A stretch of 64,000 bases of DNA, from NCBI RefSeq assembly GCF_004358675.1, contig NZ_SMZO01000003.1:62001-126000 (forward strand). Reading direction: 5' to 3'. Of the stretch, positions 28,758 to 36,590 are shown in pieces. The translations under genes and the position numbers were made by a program. The DNA is from Meridianimarinicoccus aquatilis. Its GTDB lineage: Bacteria; Pseudomonadota; Alphaproteobacteria; Rhodobacterales; Rhodobacteraceae. How positions within the stretch are numbered: position 1 is the first letter of the stretch; every line of letters begins with the position of its first letter. Under the pieces are notes generated by a model. The model had not been told where the DNA came from. It ran no database searches and saw only the letters and a program-made list of their open reading frames with translations.

Positions 28758-30071
28758 ATGAACCCGCTTATCGGCATTGCAGTCAACCTATTACCCGACC
28801 TAGCCAAACGGCTGACGGGCGGCGCCAAGCCAGAAACGACCGATCTTGTTCTGTCCGTCGTACGGGAAGTCCTCAAGACCGACGACCCCGAGGAAGCACG
28901 CCTACGCGTTCAGGATGCAGAGCTTACTGCGGAATTGCGGGTCAAGCTCGCTGAAATTGATGCGGCGCAGAAAGCGCAAGAAGACGCTGCGGAACAAGCG
29001 CAGCGCCAGAACGAGTTGGACCAGATTCGTGCTCGTCTGGATGCCGAAGCCGCGAAAAGGGACGCCGAGTTTCGCGAGCTAACGGCACGGGTGAGCGACC
29101 GGCAGGACGCGAGATCCACCTTTGAAGGGCTGGCCAAGGAATCCAGTCCCTTTGCCTGGGGGCCGGTGGTGGTGTCCGTTATCGTCTCTGCGGGCTTTTT
29201 CATTACGCTCATCTTCCTGATCCGTGGCGGATTTGAGGCGGCGGCAACCGATCCCGTCGTCTTTCAGGTGGTAAACATCGCCGTCGGGGCTTTGACGGCG
29301 GGTTTTGCAACCGTGGTCAGTTTCTGGCTCGGCTCTTCGGACGGCTCGCGGCGGAAGGACCTTTCCGCCGCGCACGCGCAGACGGCAGCAGTTGCGCTGC
29401 AACGCGAAAATGCCGAAGCCACGCGAAGAATCGTCAGCGAGCAAACCCGGCAAACAGCCGAACTTCTGGACAAGGTCACAAGGCAGCCCGCGCCGGTCGC
29501 ACCGACACAGCAGATCGCCCAAACTCAAGCTGTTGCATCAGAACAACCTGGAAAGGACGCACTTCAGTTTACGCGCTCTCTTGAGACGATCTTCAAACAT
29601 GAAGGCGGCTATGTCGATCATCCGGACGATCCCGGCGGGGCGACGAACATGGGTATAACACACAAGACTCTCGCGGCTTGGCGAGGCAACCCGGTCACGC
29701 GGGATGATGTGCGCAATATGAGTCGCGAAGAGGCGGGCGAAATCTATCGTGCGAATTATTGGAACGCGCTGAGTTGCGATGCCCTACCATCCGGCGTCGA
29801 TTTGGTGGTTTTCGACTTTGGCGTGAATGCCGGGGTATCCCGCGCAGCGAAACTCCTTCAAAGGATCGTGCATGTGGAACAGGATGGTCAGGTCGGCCCG
29901 ATCACGGTTGGCGCTGCAAAAGCGATTGATGCCGAACATATCGTTTCCAGCTTCAGCGACGGTCGGATGGAGCACTATCGCAGCCTGAGGATCTGGGACA
30001 CGTTCAAGAACGGCTGGACGCGCCGGACCAAGGAAACGCGCGAAGCGGCACTTGCGATGATTCGGGCCTGA
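28758..30071 (+). CDS. Holin-like membrane module fused to GH108 endolysin (N-acetylmuramidase)
   Basis: A 437-residue protein with two parts. Residues 1-125 are a hydrophilic, Glu/Arg/Ala-rich coiled-coil-like arm. Residues about 130-195 hold two to three hydrophobic segments (PFAWGPVVVSVIVSAGFFI, and VVNIAVGALTAGFATVVSFW ending LGSSDGSRRK), the pattern of three-TM phage holins. After a Gln/Thr/Pro linker, residues about 265-437 form a GH108 muramidase: FKHEGGYVDHPDDPGGATN with the catalytic Glu, then a C-terminal peptidoglycan-binding part (NAGVSRAAKLLQRIV...GQVGPITV). Holin and endolysin are normally separate proteins. Start supported by GGGAGG. No other phage genes are adjacent. Confidence 0.85.
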   Translation: MNPLIGIAVNLLPDLAKRLTGGAKPETTDLVLSVVREVLKTDDPEEARLRVQDAELTAELRVKLAEIDAAQKAQEDAAEQAQRQNELDQIRARLDAEAAKRDAEFRELTARVSDRQDARSTFEGLAKESSPFAWGPVVVSVIVSAGFFITLIFLIRGGFEAAATDPVVFQVVNIAVGALTAGFATVVSFWLGSSDGSRRKDLSAAHAQTAAVALQRENAEATRRIVSEQTRQTAELLDKVTRQPAPVAPTQQIAQTQAVASEQPGKDALQFTRSLETIFKHEGGYVDHPDDPGGATNMGITHKTLAAWRGNPVTRDDVRNMSREEAGEIYRANYWNALSCDALPSGVDLVVFDFGVNAGVSRAAKLLQRIVHVEQDGQVGPITVGAAKAIDAEHIVSSFSDGRMEHYRSLRIWDTFKNGWTRRTKETREAALAMIRA

Positions 30072-30090
30072 GCAAACCACGTGGAAATGC

Positions 30091-30127
30091 CCCCCGTTTC
30101 GGTCACTCCGCAGCGGGGGTTACTTTT
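30091..30127 (+). terminator. Rho-independent terminator after the holin-endolysin gene
   Basis: CCCCCG (30091-30096) pairs with CGGGGG (30114-30119). Inside, CGG (30100-30102) pairs with CCG (30108-30110) across symmetric three-base bulges. TTACTTTTT follows. It overlaps the last codons of the convergent aminotransferase gene, so that gene's 3' end doubles as a terminator. Confidence 0.7.
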
Positions 30128-31317
30128 TGTCCAGCCGTGGTTCTTTCAAGCTCCTCTCGCAAAATTCGACCAATGAGGGCGCAGTCATCCAGCGAAAATG
30201 TCAGCGGCAGGCGCATGTCCAAGAGACCAGACAACAGCCTGTCGGTCCCCGGCAACACGGACGGCGCGGCAAAGTGCCAGTGATCATAGCGGGACGTGAA
30301 GGCAACAGGGCGATCGGCCCCGAACCACTTCAATTCCACCCCCCTCGCGCCGCATCGCCCCACGAAGTCAGTGACAAGATCGGGATCTGCCGGGTCCATC
30401 ACGAACTGAATCGATGATCCGACGAACCTCTCGTGCGGCGCGCGCGGGATCAGCCGGGCACATTGCGCACCTTGCAGGTGCGACTCCACCACCCGATACC
30501 GCGCCGTCCATGCAGCGCAACGTTCATCCAATTGCGCAAGTTGCGGGCGCAGGATCGCCCCGCGCAAGTGATCCATCCGGGCGGACATGTTGGGCATATC
30601 CCACATCGCATCTTCAAACGCCTCAGGCCCCGGCCCGGCCGGATGCCGCTGATGCAGCATGTATGACCCAGAAAGGACTGTGGCACGCGCAATGACATCG
30701 GCATCGTCAGTTACGATGATCCCGCCCTCGCCCGAGTTCATGTGTTTATAGGTCTGCGTGCTGTAGCATCCGACAATACCATGACGCCCTGACGGCACCC
30801 CGCGCCAGACCGCGCCCATCGTATGCGCACAATCCTCAATCACTGTGACATCGGCCGCATTGCACAGCCCCATCAGCCGATCCATGTCACACACATGGCC
30901 GCGCATGTGCGACAACAACAAAACACGGGCATGGCCAAGCTTGGCCTGAAGATCGTCAAGATCAATCGTCAAATCGTCTGCAGTATCCACCAGCAGTGGG
31001 CGTGCACCAACTGCGGCGATGGCACCGGGCACAGGCGCAAGCGTAAAGGCGTTTGTCAGGACCATCTCGCCGGGAGCCACTCCAACGGCGCGAAGGGCGA
31101 TCTGCATCCCCTGCCCCCCCGACGCCACGGCCAGACAATAGCGCGCGCCGACATATGCCGCGAACTCGCGTTCCAGTGCGCCAACCTCACCAAAGTCGCC
31201 TGGTGCAAGGTTATAACGGTGCAGGCGCCCGGACTGCATGACAGCCAACGCAGCTTGTTGTGCCGCATCCGGGATAGGTGTCTGCTGGGTAAAACTGCCG
31301 TCGAACATTTCTATCAT
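30103..31317 (-). CDS. DegT/DnrJ/EryC1/StrS-family PLP aminotransferase
   Basis: A 404-residue PLP-dependent sugar aminotransferase-type protein. ASGGQGMQIALRAVG binds the PLP phosphate region, VIEDCAHTMGA carries the conserved Asp/His pair, and TYKHMNSGEGGIIVT contains the internal-aldimine Lys. Enzymes of this family aminate keto-sugars on nucleotides, or in some branches make AHBA. No nucleotide-sugar dehydratase, epimerase or transferase lies beside it, so the substrate is unclear. The longest frame starts at a TTG (31323); ATG 31317 is preferred. It runs convergent to the endolysin gene and just downstream of gph. Confidence 0.87.
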   Translation of the reverse strand: MIEMFDGSFTQQTPIPDAAQQAALAVMQSGRLHRYNLAPGDFGEVGALEREFAAYVGARYCLAVASGGQGMQIALRAVGVAPGEMVLTNAFTLAPVPGAIAAVGARPLLVDTADDLTIDLDDLQAKLGHARVLLLSHMRGHVCDMDRLMGLCNAADVTVIEDCAHTMGAVWRGVPSGRHGIVGCYSTQTYKHMNSGEGGIIVTDDADVIARATVLSGSYMLHQRHPAGPGPEAFEDAMWDMPNMSARMDHLRGAILRPQLAQLDERCAAWTARYRVVESHLQGAQCARLIPRAPHERFVGSSIQFVMDPADPDLVTDFVGRCGARGVELKWFGADRPVAFTSRYDHWHFAAPSVLPGTDRLLSGLLDMRLPLTFSLDDCALIGRILREELERTTAGQKVTPAAE

Positions 31318-31348
31318 GCGCAAACGGTGTCCGATCCCATCAAGTGCG

Positions 31349-32032
31349 TCAAGCGCCGCGAGGGGCTAGTGGCATCAACGTCGCCACGATGTCATGCAAG
31401 TCGTCAAAATGGTCAAGCAAAGCGTCCGGTTCAAGGGCCGCAACTCCTGCGCCCAAAGGCCCGAAACCGACAAGAATGCAAGGTACACCTGCGGCTCGCG
31501 CCGTATCCCTGTCTGTAATGGTATCTCCAATAAGAACTGCCCTAGATGGATCTCCACCGGCCCGTTCGACGGCTGCGCGCAATGGCGCTGGATCAGGTTT
31601 GCGCACCGGCAGTGTATCCGCCCCGATCATAGCCGCAAATTCATTCAGAATACCGAGCCGGGTCAAAAGCGTCCGGGCCAACCCCTCGGGCTTGTTGGTG
31701 CAAATCGCAACCCCGTAGCCCGCGTTCTTCAGCGTCGCCACCGCCTTCATCGCGTTGGGATAGAGCGTTGTATGCACGTCGATCTTGTCACCATATGCCT
31801 CCAGCAAGATGGGGTACCCAGCCTCGATATCGTTGTCACCAAAACTGGCCCCAGCGCGGCTGAATCCCAGCCGCAGCATCGCCCGCCCACCGGCAAAAGC
31901 AATCTGGGCGTCTGCCACCGGGTCCAATAATGGGCCCAACCCACGCGAGCAAAATACGTGGTTCGCAGCGGCGATCAGATCGGCCGAAGTATCGGCGAGC
32001 GTGCCGTCAAGATCGAAAACAACCGTGCCCAT
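31349..32032 (-). CDS. gph: Phosphoglycolate phosphatase (HAD superfamily)
   Basis: A 227-residue HAD hydrolase. Motif I is [16 protein letters not shown] at the N-terminus, with a helical cap domain after it. Motif II is [11 protein letters not shown], and the motif III/IV region is RKPDPAPL followed by [21 protein letters not shown] is characteristic of phosphoglycolate phosphatases, which dephosphorylate 2-phosphoglycolate. The exact substrate in HAD proteins is always somewhat uncertain. Divergent from moaA over a 117-base gap. Confidence 0.88.
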   Translation of the reverse strand: MGTVVFDLDGTLADTSADLIAAANHVFCSRGLGPLLDPVADAQIAFAGGRAMLRLGFSRAGASFGDNDIEAGYPILLEAYGDKIDVHTTLYPNAMKAVATLKNAGYGVAICTNKPEGLARTLLTRLGILNEFAAMIGADTLPVRKPDPAPLRAAVERAGGDPSRAVLIGDTITDRDTARAAGVPCILVGFGPLGAGVAALEPDALLDHFDDLHDIVATLMPLAPRGA

Positions 32033-32149
32033 GGGCGCCCTTTCTTTATGTCTGTGTGCGATCTAGCGCGCGGCGCAAACATTGGGAACCGCCGACTGGA
32101 CATTTCCGGCATGGAGCACCATCTTGCAGATCAGCGTTGGGGGGACAGA

Positions 32150-33157
32150 ATGACGCCAAAACTGGTTGATCCATTCCAGAGAGACATCAGCTATCTGCGC
32201 GTATCGGTCACTGATCGCTGCGACTTTCGATGTGTCTATTGCATGTCAGAGAACATGACCTTCCTTCCCAAGAAGGAATTGCTCACCCTCGAAGAGCTGG
32301 ACAGGATGTGTTCGACATTTGTGCGGATGGGTGTCGAAAAGCTGCGTATTACGGGTGGGGAACCGCTGGTCCGGCGCGACATCATGACGTTCTTTCGCGG
32401 CATGTCACGACATCTGGAAAGCGGCGCGCTCCGCGAGTTGACGCTGACAACCAACGGCTCGCAACTCGAACGGTTCGCCAAGGAACTTTTTGATGCCGGG
32501 GTACGCAGGGTAAATGTCTCGCTTGATACACTTGACGAAGACAAATTCGCCCGCGTGACGCGTTGGGGCCGACTTGCCCAAGTCTTGCGCGGGATAGAGG
32601 CTGCGCAGGCGGCGGGTCTGCGCGTGAAGATCAATACCGTGGCGCTGAAGGGCTTCAACGAAGACGAACTATTTCCTTTGCTCGATTGGTGCGCAGACCG
32701 CGACATGGACCTGACGTTCATCGAAGTCATGCCGATGGGTGATCTTGGAAACGAGGACCGTGTGGGGCAATACTGGTCTTTGAAGGACCTGCGCGCCCGC
32801 ATCGCTGAACGCTTCACAACCGTTGATCTGGCCGAACGCACCGGCGGGCCAGCACGCTATATTCAAATCACGGAAACTGCGCAAAAAGTCGGCTTCATCA
32901 CACCGATGACCCATAACTTCTGCGAAAGCTGCAACCGTGTCAGACTGACCTGTACCGGCGAGCTTTACATGTGCCTTGGCCAAGAAGACATGGCCGATCT
33001 TCGTGCGCCATTGCGCGCCAGCCCGACTGACGACACGGCGCTTGAAACAGCGATCCGCTCTGCCATCGCCCTTAAACCAAAGGGGCACGACTTCGACTAT
33101 TCGCGTCAACGCGCCGACGGGCAGATGTCCCGCCACATGAGCCATACCGGCGGCTAA
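32150..33157 (+). CDS. moaA: GTP 3',8-cyclase (molybdenum cofactor biosynthesis protein A)
   Basis: Radical-SAM enzyme that converts GTP to 3',8-cyclo-GTP, the first step of molybdopterin synthesis. 335 residues from ATG 32150, which has GGGGGGAC ahead of it; upstream in-frame codons overlap gph. The SAM cluster motif is CDFRCVYC, and the second cluster ligands are in [19 protein letters not shown]. The C-terminal Gly-Gly (SHTGG) needed for activity in MoaA is intact. No other moa genes are adjacent. Confidence 0.96.
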   Translation: MTPKLVDPFQRDISYLRVSVTDRCDFRCVYCMSENMTFLPKKELLTLEELDRMCSTFVRMGVEKLRITGGEPLVRRDIMTFFRGMSRHLESGALRELTLTTNGSQLERFAKELFDAGVRRVNVSLDTLDEDKFARVTRWGRLAQVLRGIEAAQAAGLRVKINTVALKGFNEDELFPLLDWCADRDMDLTFIEVMPMGDLGNEDRVGQYWSLKDLRARIAERFTTVDLAERTGGPARYIQITETAQKVGFITPMTHNFCESCNRVRLTCTGELYMCLGQEDMADLRAPLRASPTDDTALETAIRSAIALKPKGHDFDYSRQRADGQMSRHMSHTGG

Positions 33158-33324
33158 CCTCTCTCAAACCTGTTTCACAGGTGAAGCCGGCTCCGTTAAG
33201 CGGCGCAGTCACAATGGGCGCACCCGCACCGAAGGTGCCCGGCCCAACGGGATGAGGCATCGTTAGATGTCGAAGACGGGCGGGAGAGTTCCCTTCCTGC
33301 TGGCTCCTGCGGTTGAAATAACAC
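33158..33324. other. Gap between convergent moaA and M20 genes
   Basis: 167 bases without a supported gene. Two small perfect hairpins occur: ACCTGT/ACAGGT (33168-33182, 3-base loop) and GCACC/GGTGC near 33230. Either could be a weak transcription end; neither has a T-run. Confidence 0.35.
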
Positions 33325-34485
33325 TCAACTTGCTTTCAGCTTCGTCTCAACAAGTCCTGCGTACCAAGAGCATCCTGCCGGGATCACCTCGTCGTTAAAG
33401 TCATATTCCGGGTGGTGCACCGGTGCAGTGTCGCCATTGCCCACCAGAATGTATGCCCCGGGCCGCGCTTCAAGCATATAGGCGAAATCTTCACCGCCCA
33501 TGACCAGTGGGGCTTCGCTGCATCCTCCGGCTACGTCCCGCGCCACGTCAGCGGCAAAATCTGTCTCAGGCCCGCTATTGACCATGACCGGATAACTGCG
33601 GTTATACACGACGTCGATTTTCCCGCCGAACGTCGCCGCAACGCCGGTTGCGATTTCGGTCATCCGCCGTTCCGCCAAATCACGCAGGGCCGGATCCATC
33701 GTGCGCACGGTGCCGCGCAAGGTCGCCGTCTGCGGGATCACATTGTGCGCGCCGCCGCCGGCTTGCAGCAAAGTCACAGATACCACGAGCTGCCCAACAG
33801 GATCGGCATTGCGGCTGACGATGCTCTGCAACGCCAGGACCAAGTGACTGGCCATCACGATCGGGTCGACAACCTCCTGAGGTTTCGCAGCATGGCCGCC
33901 GCGGCCCGACACCGTGATGTTGAACTCATCCGTGGCTGCAAAGAACGGGCCGGGCCGGATCGCAAATTGGCCAAGAGGTTGCCCCGGCCAATTGTGCATC
34001 CCGTACACTTCCTGAATTCCGAAACGCTCCATCAGGCCGTCCTCGACCATGACACCCGCACCGCCACCGCCCTCTTCCGCAGGCTGAAAAATCACAACTG
34101 CCGCTCCGGCGAAATTACGTGTTTCGGCCAAGTATTGCGCAGCGCCCAGCAGCATCGCCGTATGCCCATCATGGCCGCAAGCGTGCATCTTACCCTTCAC
34201 GGTCGAGGCATAGGGCAGCCCTGTGGCTTCCTCGATCGGCAAGGCATCCATATCCGCACGCAGACCGACAACGCCCGTCCCCGGATGACGCCCCTTGATC
34301 ACGCCAACAACACCTGTGCGCCCAATGCCTTCGACCACCTCGTCACACCCGAACGCGCGCAATTTATCAGCGACAACACTTGCCGTGCGATGAGTGTCGA
34401 ACATTAATTCCGGATGGGCGTGAAAATCACGGCGCCACGCGGTGATCTCTGGCAGAAGTTCGGCAAAACGGTTTTTGATCGGCAT
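33325..34485 (-). CDS. M20 family amidohydrolase (hippurate hydrolase-like)
   Basis: A 386-residue metal-dependent amidohydrolase of the M20D (HipO/IAA-amino-acid hydrolase) type. RADMDALPIEE, MHACGHDGHTAMLLG and FQPAEEGGGGA give the metal and catalytic residues; the dimerisation domain has ITVSGRGGHAAKPQ. GGEDFAYML near the C-terminus provides the final ligand. ATG 34485 (MPIKNRFAEL) is chosen for its GAGGAG eight bases upstream. Substrates are N-acyl amino acids in relatives; the specific one is not readable here. Confidence 0.92.
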   Translation of the reverse strand: MPIKNRFAELLPEITAWRRDFHAHPELMFDTHRTASVVADKLRAFGCDEVVEGIGRTGVVGVIKGRHPGTGVVGLRADMDALPIEEATGLPYASTVKGKMHACGHDGHTAMLLGAAQYLAETRNFAGAAVVIFQPAEEGGGGAGVMVEDGLMERFGIQEVYGMHNWPGQPLGQFAIRPGPFFAATDEFNITVSGRGGHAAKPQEVVDPIVMASHLVLALQSIVSRNADPVGQLVVSVTLLQAGGGAHNVIPQTATLRGTVRTMDPALRDLAERRMTEIATGVAATFGGKIDVVYNRSYPVMVNSGPETDFAADVARDVAGGCSEAPLVMGGEDFAYMLEARPGAYILVGNGDTAPVHHPEYDFNDEVIPAGCSWYAGLVETKLKAS

Positions 34486-34592
34486 TGAAACACTCCTCGA
34501 GCTGATCAAGACCTAGCGTGGTGTAGCCACCTTGGCGAGGGGGAGCTGGGCATAACGCCCGACTTGCAAAAGGCACAGGCCTGACGTGCCGT

Positions 34593-35864
34593 TTATTCCA
34601 TCGCCTTGCGGATACGGTGAACCATGTACCACACGGCCAGAACAACAGGCGGTGCAACCAATGCGCTGAGAACAGTCTTGGACAGGTTCAAAACCTCACC
34701 AAAAGGCGCAACAATATACAGCACAAGCGACACGGCATAATAGCTGATCGCCACCACGCTCAGCCCTTCCACCGTCTTTTGCAGGCGTAGCTGCATATCA
34801 GCCCGCTCATCCATGCTTTCCAGCAGTTGCTGGTTCTGCGCGGAGCGTTCCACATCCACACGGGTCCGCAAAAGGCCGCCTGCGCGGATGGCTCTGTCAG
34901 TCATACTGGCCAATCGCGTTTCTGCCGCTTTAACGGTGCGCATCGCTGGATCGTAGCGGCGCATCATGAATTCGCCGAATGTCTGCCGGCCCTCGAACCG
35001 TTCCTCGCGCAAAACGGCAATTCGCTGGTTGACCAGTGCCTCATAGGCTCCGGTTGCGCCAAACCGGAACGTCGATTTGGTCGACAGGTTTTCAAGGTCC
35101 GCTGCCATCGACAAAAGATCTTTCAGCGTTTCCTCGGGACCTGAGGTTTCGCTGCTCATATCGCCGACCATGGCCGATAGATCGCTCTCGATCCGGTTCA
35201 TTTGGCCATTCAGTTCGCGCGACATGGCAAGACCCAGCATCGACACGGTCTTGTAGGTCTCGATCTCGGTCAGGCGTTGCACGATCCGCCCGATCCGATT
35301 CTTGCCAGTGCCAGGTGCCGTGAACACAGCCATGCGCATGTGCCCATGGCTGTCGATCCGAAAATCGCCCGCGATCACCGCGGAACGGTCGACCACGCTG
35401 CTCACCGCAACGCTTTCCGGCACGAACCAATCCAGCACTTTACGTTCAACACTGCTGAAATCATCCACGGCTTCGACCCGGATCAGAACAGACGTCATCC
35501 GTACGCCCGGTGCCGCCGCCAGCCAGTCTTTGGGAAACAAGTCAAACGAAGCGCCATCAAAGGGGCGTTCCGACACCCCTTCCGAAAACAGCGTATAGGT
35601 GACAAACTCTGTATGGCTTTCCCATTTCAGGTCGTTCTTTCCGACACGTCCGAAATAATGGGTCGCACCCGGCTGCGGATGCTGCGCACCATACCTGTCA
35701 AGCAGGTCAATCAGATGCGCGCGGTCCAACTTTCGGTCACGCGACGCGGCATCTGTCGGTTGCTTGATTGCAAGATGGATCGCCCTGCAAGGCGCGGCCA
35801 AGGATGGAAAAGGCCGCGCATGCAGTTCGTTGGCGAGCGAGTATCGAAGGTCGTGATCGATCAT
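34593..35864 (-). CDS. DUF3422 family membrane-anchored protein
   Basis: A 423-residue protein matching the DUF3422 pattern: N-terminal YSLANELHARPFPSL, the HPQPGATHYFGRVG segment, and an internal LKWESHTEFVTYTLF. The last 80 residues carry two hydrophobic helices (LSVVAISYYAVSLVLYIVA and TVLSALVAPPVVLAVWYMVH), which put the large N-terminal part in the cytoplasm. Function of the family is unknown. Alone between the M20 and phasin genes. Confidence 0.85.
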   Translation of the reverse strand: MIDHDLRYSLANELHARPFPSLAAPCRAIHLAIKQPTDAASRDRKLDRAHLIDLLDRYGAQHPQPGATHYFGRVGKNDLKWESHTEFVTYTLFSEGVSERPFDGASFDLFPKDWLAAAPGVRMTSVLIRVEAVDDFSSVERKVLDWFVPESVAVSSVVDRSAVIAGDFRIDSHGHMRMAVFTAPGTGKNRIGRIVQRLTEIETYKTVSMLGLAMSRELNGQMNRIESDLSAMVGDMSSETSGPEETLKDLLSMAADLENLSTKSTFRFGATGAYEALVNQRIAVLREERFEGRQTFGEFMMRRYDPAMRTVKAAETRLASMTDRAIRAGGLLRTRVDVERSAQNQQLLESMDERADMQLRLQKTVEGLSVVAISYYAVSLVLYIVAPFGEVLNLSKTVLSALVAPPVVLAVWYMVHRIRKAME

Positions 35865-35934
35865 GAAAAGCCTGTCTCAGTCACACGAAGCGCCTCAAGA
35901 GGCCTAGATCAGACCGAAGCACGATTTGCCCCGA

Positions 35935-36396
35935 TTACTTGGTCTTTTGCTTGATGTCATCCAACGCTTCGCTCACTTGGCCCTTAAGCTGCGTGTAAGC
36001 TTCTTCGTTGGCATCGCGCGCCGTATCGGCCAGTTTACGCATCAGGACGAGCGCCTTTTCAACCGCCATTCCATACGCTTCGGTGCGCGTGGACATCGCA
36101 TCAGGACCAGTTGTTTCGTCGACCCAGGACACATGCTCGCGCGCTGCTTCGGTCAACTGGCCAAACACTTCCATTTGCTTTTCCAGCAGGTCTTTATAAG
36201 CCGCTGCTGCCGCCTTGTTGGCATCAACCATCGCTTCGAAATTCTTGCGGTTCATGTCGAAAACGCCCGACATGTCGAACGGGTTCGCTCTCGCCGGTTC
36301 AAACATCGAAAACATGCGGTTCGGGTCGAAGTACTTCTGCACATCGTCCGGGTCGAACATCTTAAACATTTGGCTCATGTCATAAGGGTTTTTCAT
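35935..36396 (-). CDS. Phasin family protein
   Basis: A 153-residue helical protein of the phasin type, which coats polyhydroxyalkanoate granules. It has no membrane segment, and long amphipathic helices rich in Ala, Glu and Lys (NRKNFEAMVDANKAAAAAY, EKQMEVFGQLTEAAREH). The N-terminus shows a repeated aromatic motif, MFKMFDP, YFDPNRMFSMFEP, that may be a granule-targeting amphipathic stretch. No PHA synthase gene is in the window, so the granule role is inferred from family. Confidence 0.8.
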   Translation of the reverse strand: MKNPYDMSQMFKMFDPDDVQKYFDPNRMFSMFEPARANPFDMSGVFDMNRKNFEAMVDANKAAAAAYKDLLEKQMEVFGQLTEAAREHVSWVDETTGPDAMSTRTEAYGMAVEKALVLMRKLADTARDANEEAYTQLKGQVSEALDDIKQKTK

Positions 36397-36590
36397 CGTC
36401 GTATCCTCTTGCTAAGCCATCGATCACCTTGGCGCCAAAACGGCAAGTGAGCGACCATCGTCAAAGGGTTGCACGTGCCCCCTTGGGGACTTAGTACCAT
36501 AGATGGCCTGACGCCGGTATCGGTTGACCGTGCGACAGAATTACCCCGGTACGCAAGCCCTTCCATCACTTAGCAGCCCATAGGTCCGCC

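Noticed and set aside
33072-33260. 62-codon minus-strand frame starting MPHPVGPG in the moaA/M20 gap
   Set aside because: Most of it is antisense to the moaA 3' end, and it lacks a Shine-Dalgarno and family resemblance.
34827-35954. Several plus-strand frames opposite the DUF3422 gene
   Set aside because: They overlap a clearly conserved minus-strand gene, have no domain pattern and change frame repeatedly.
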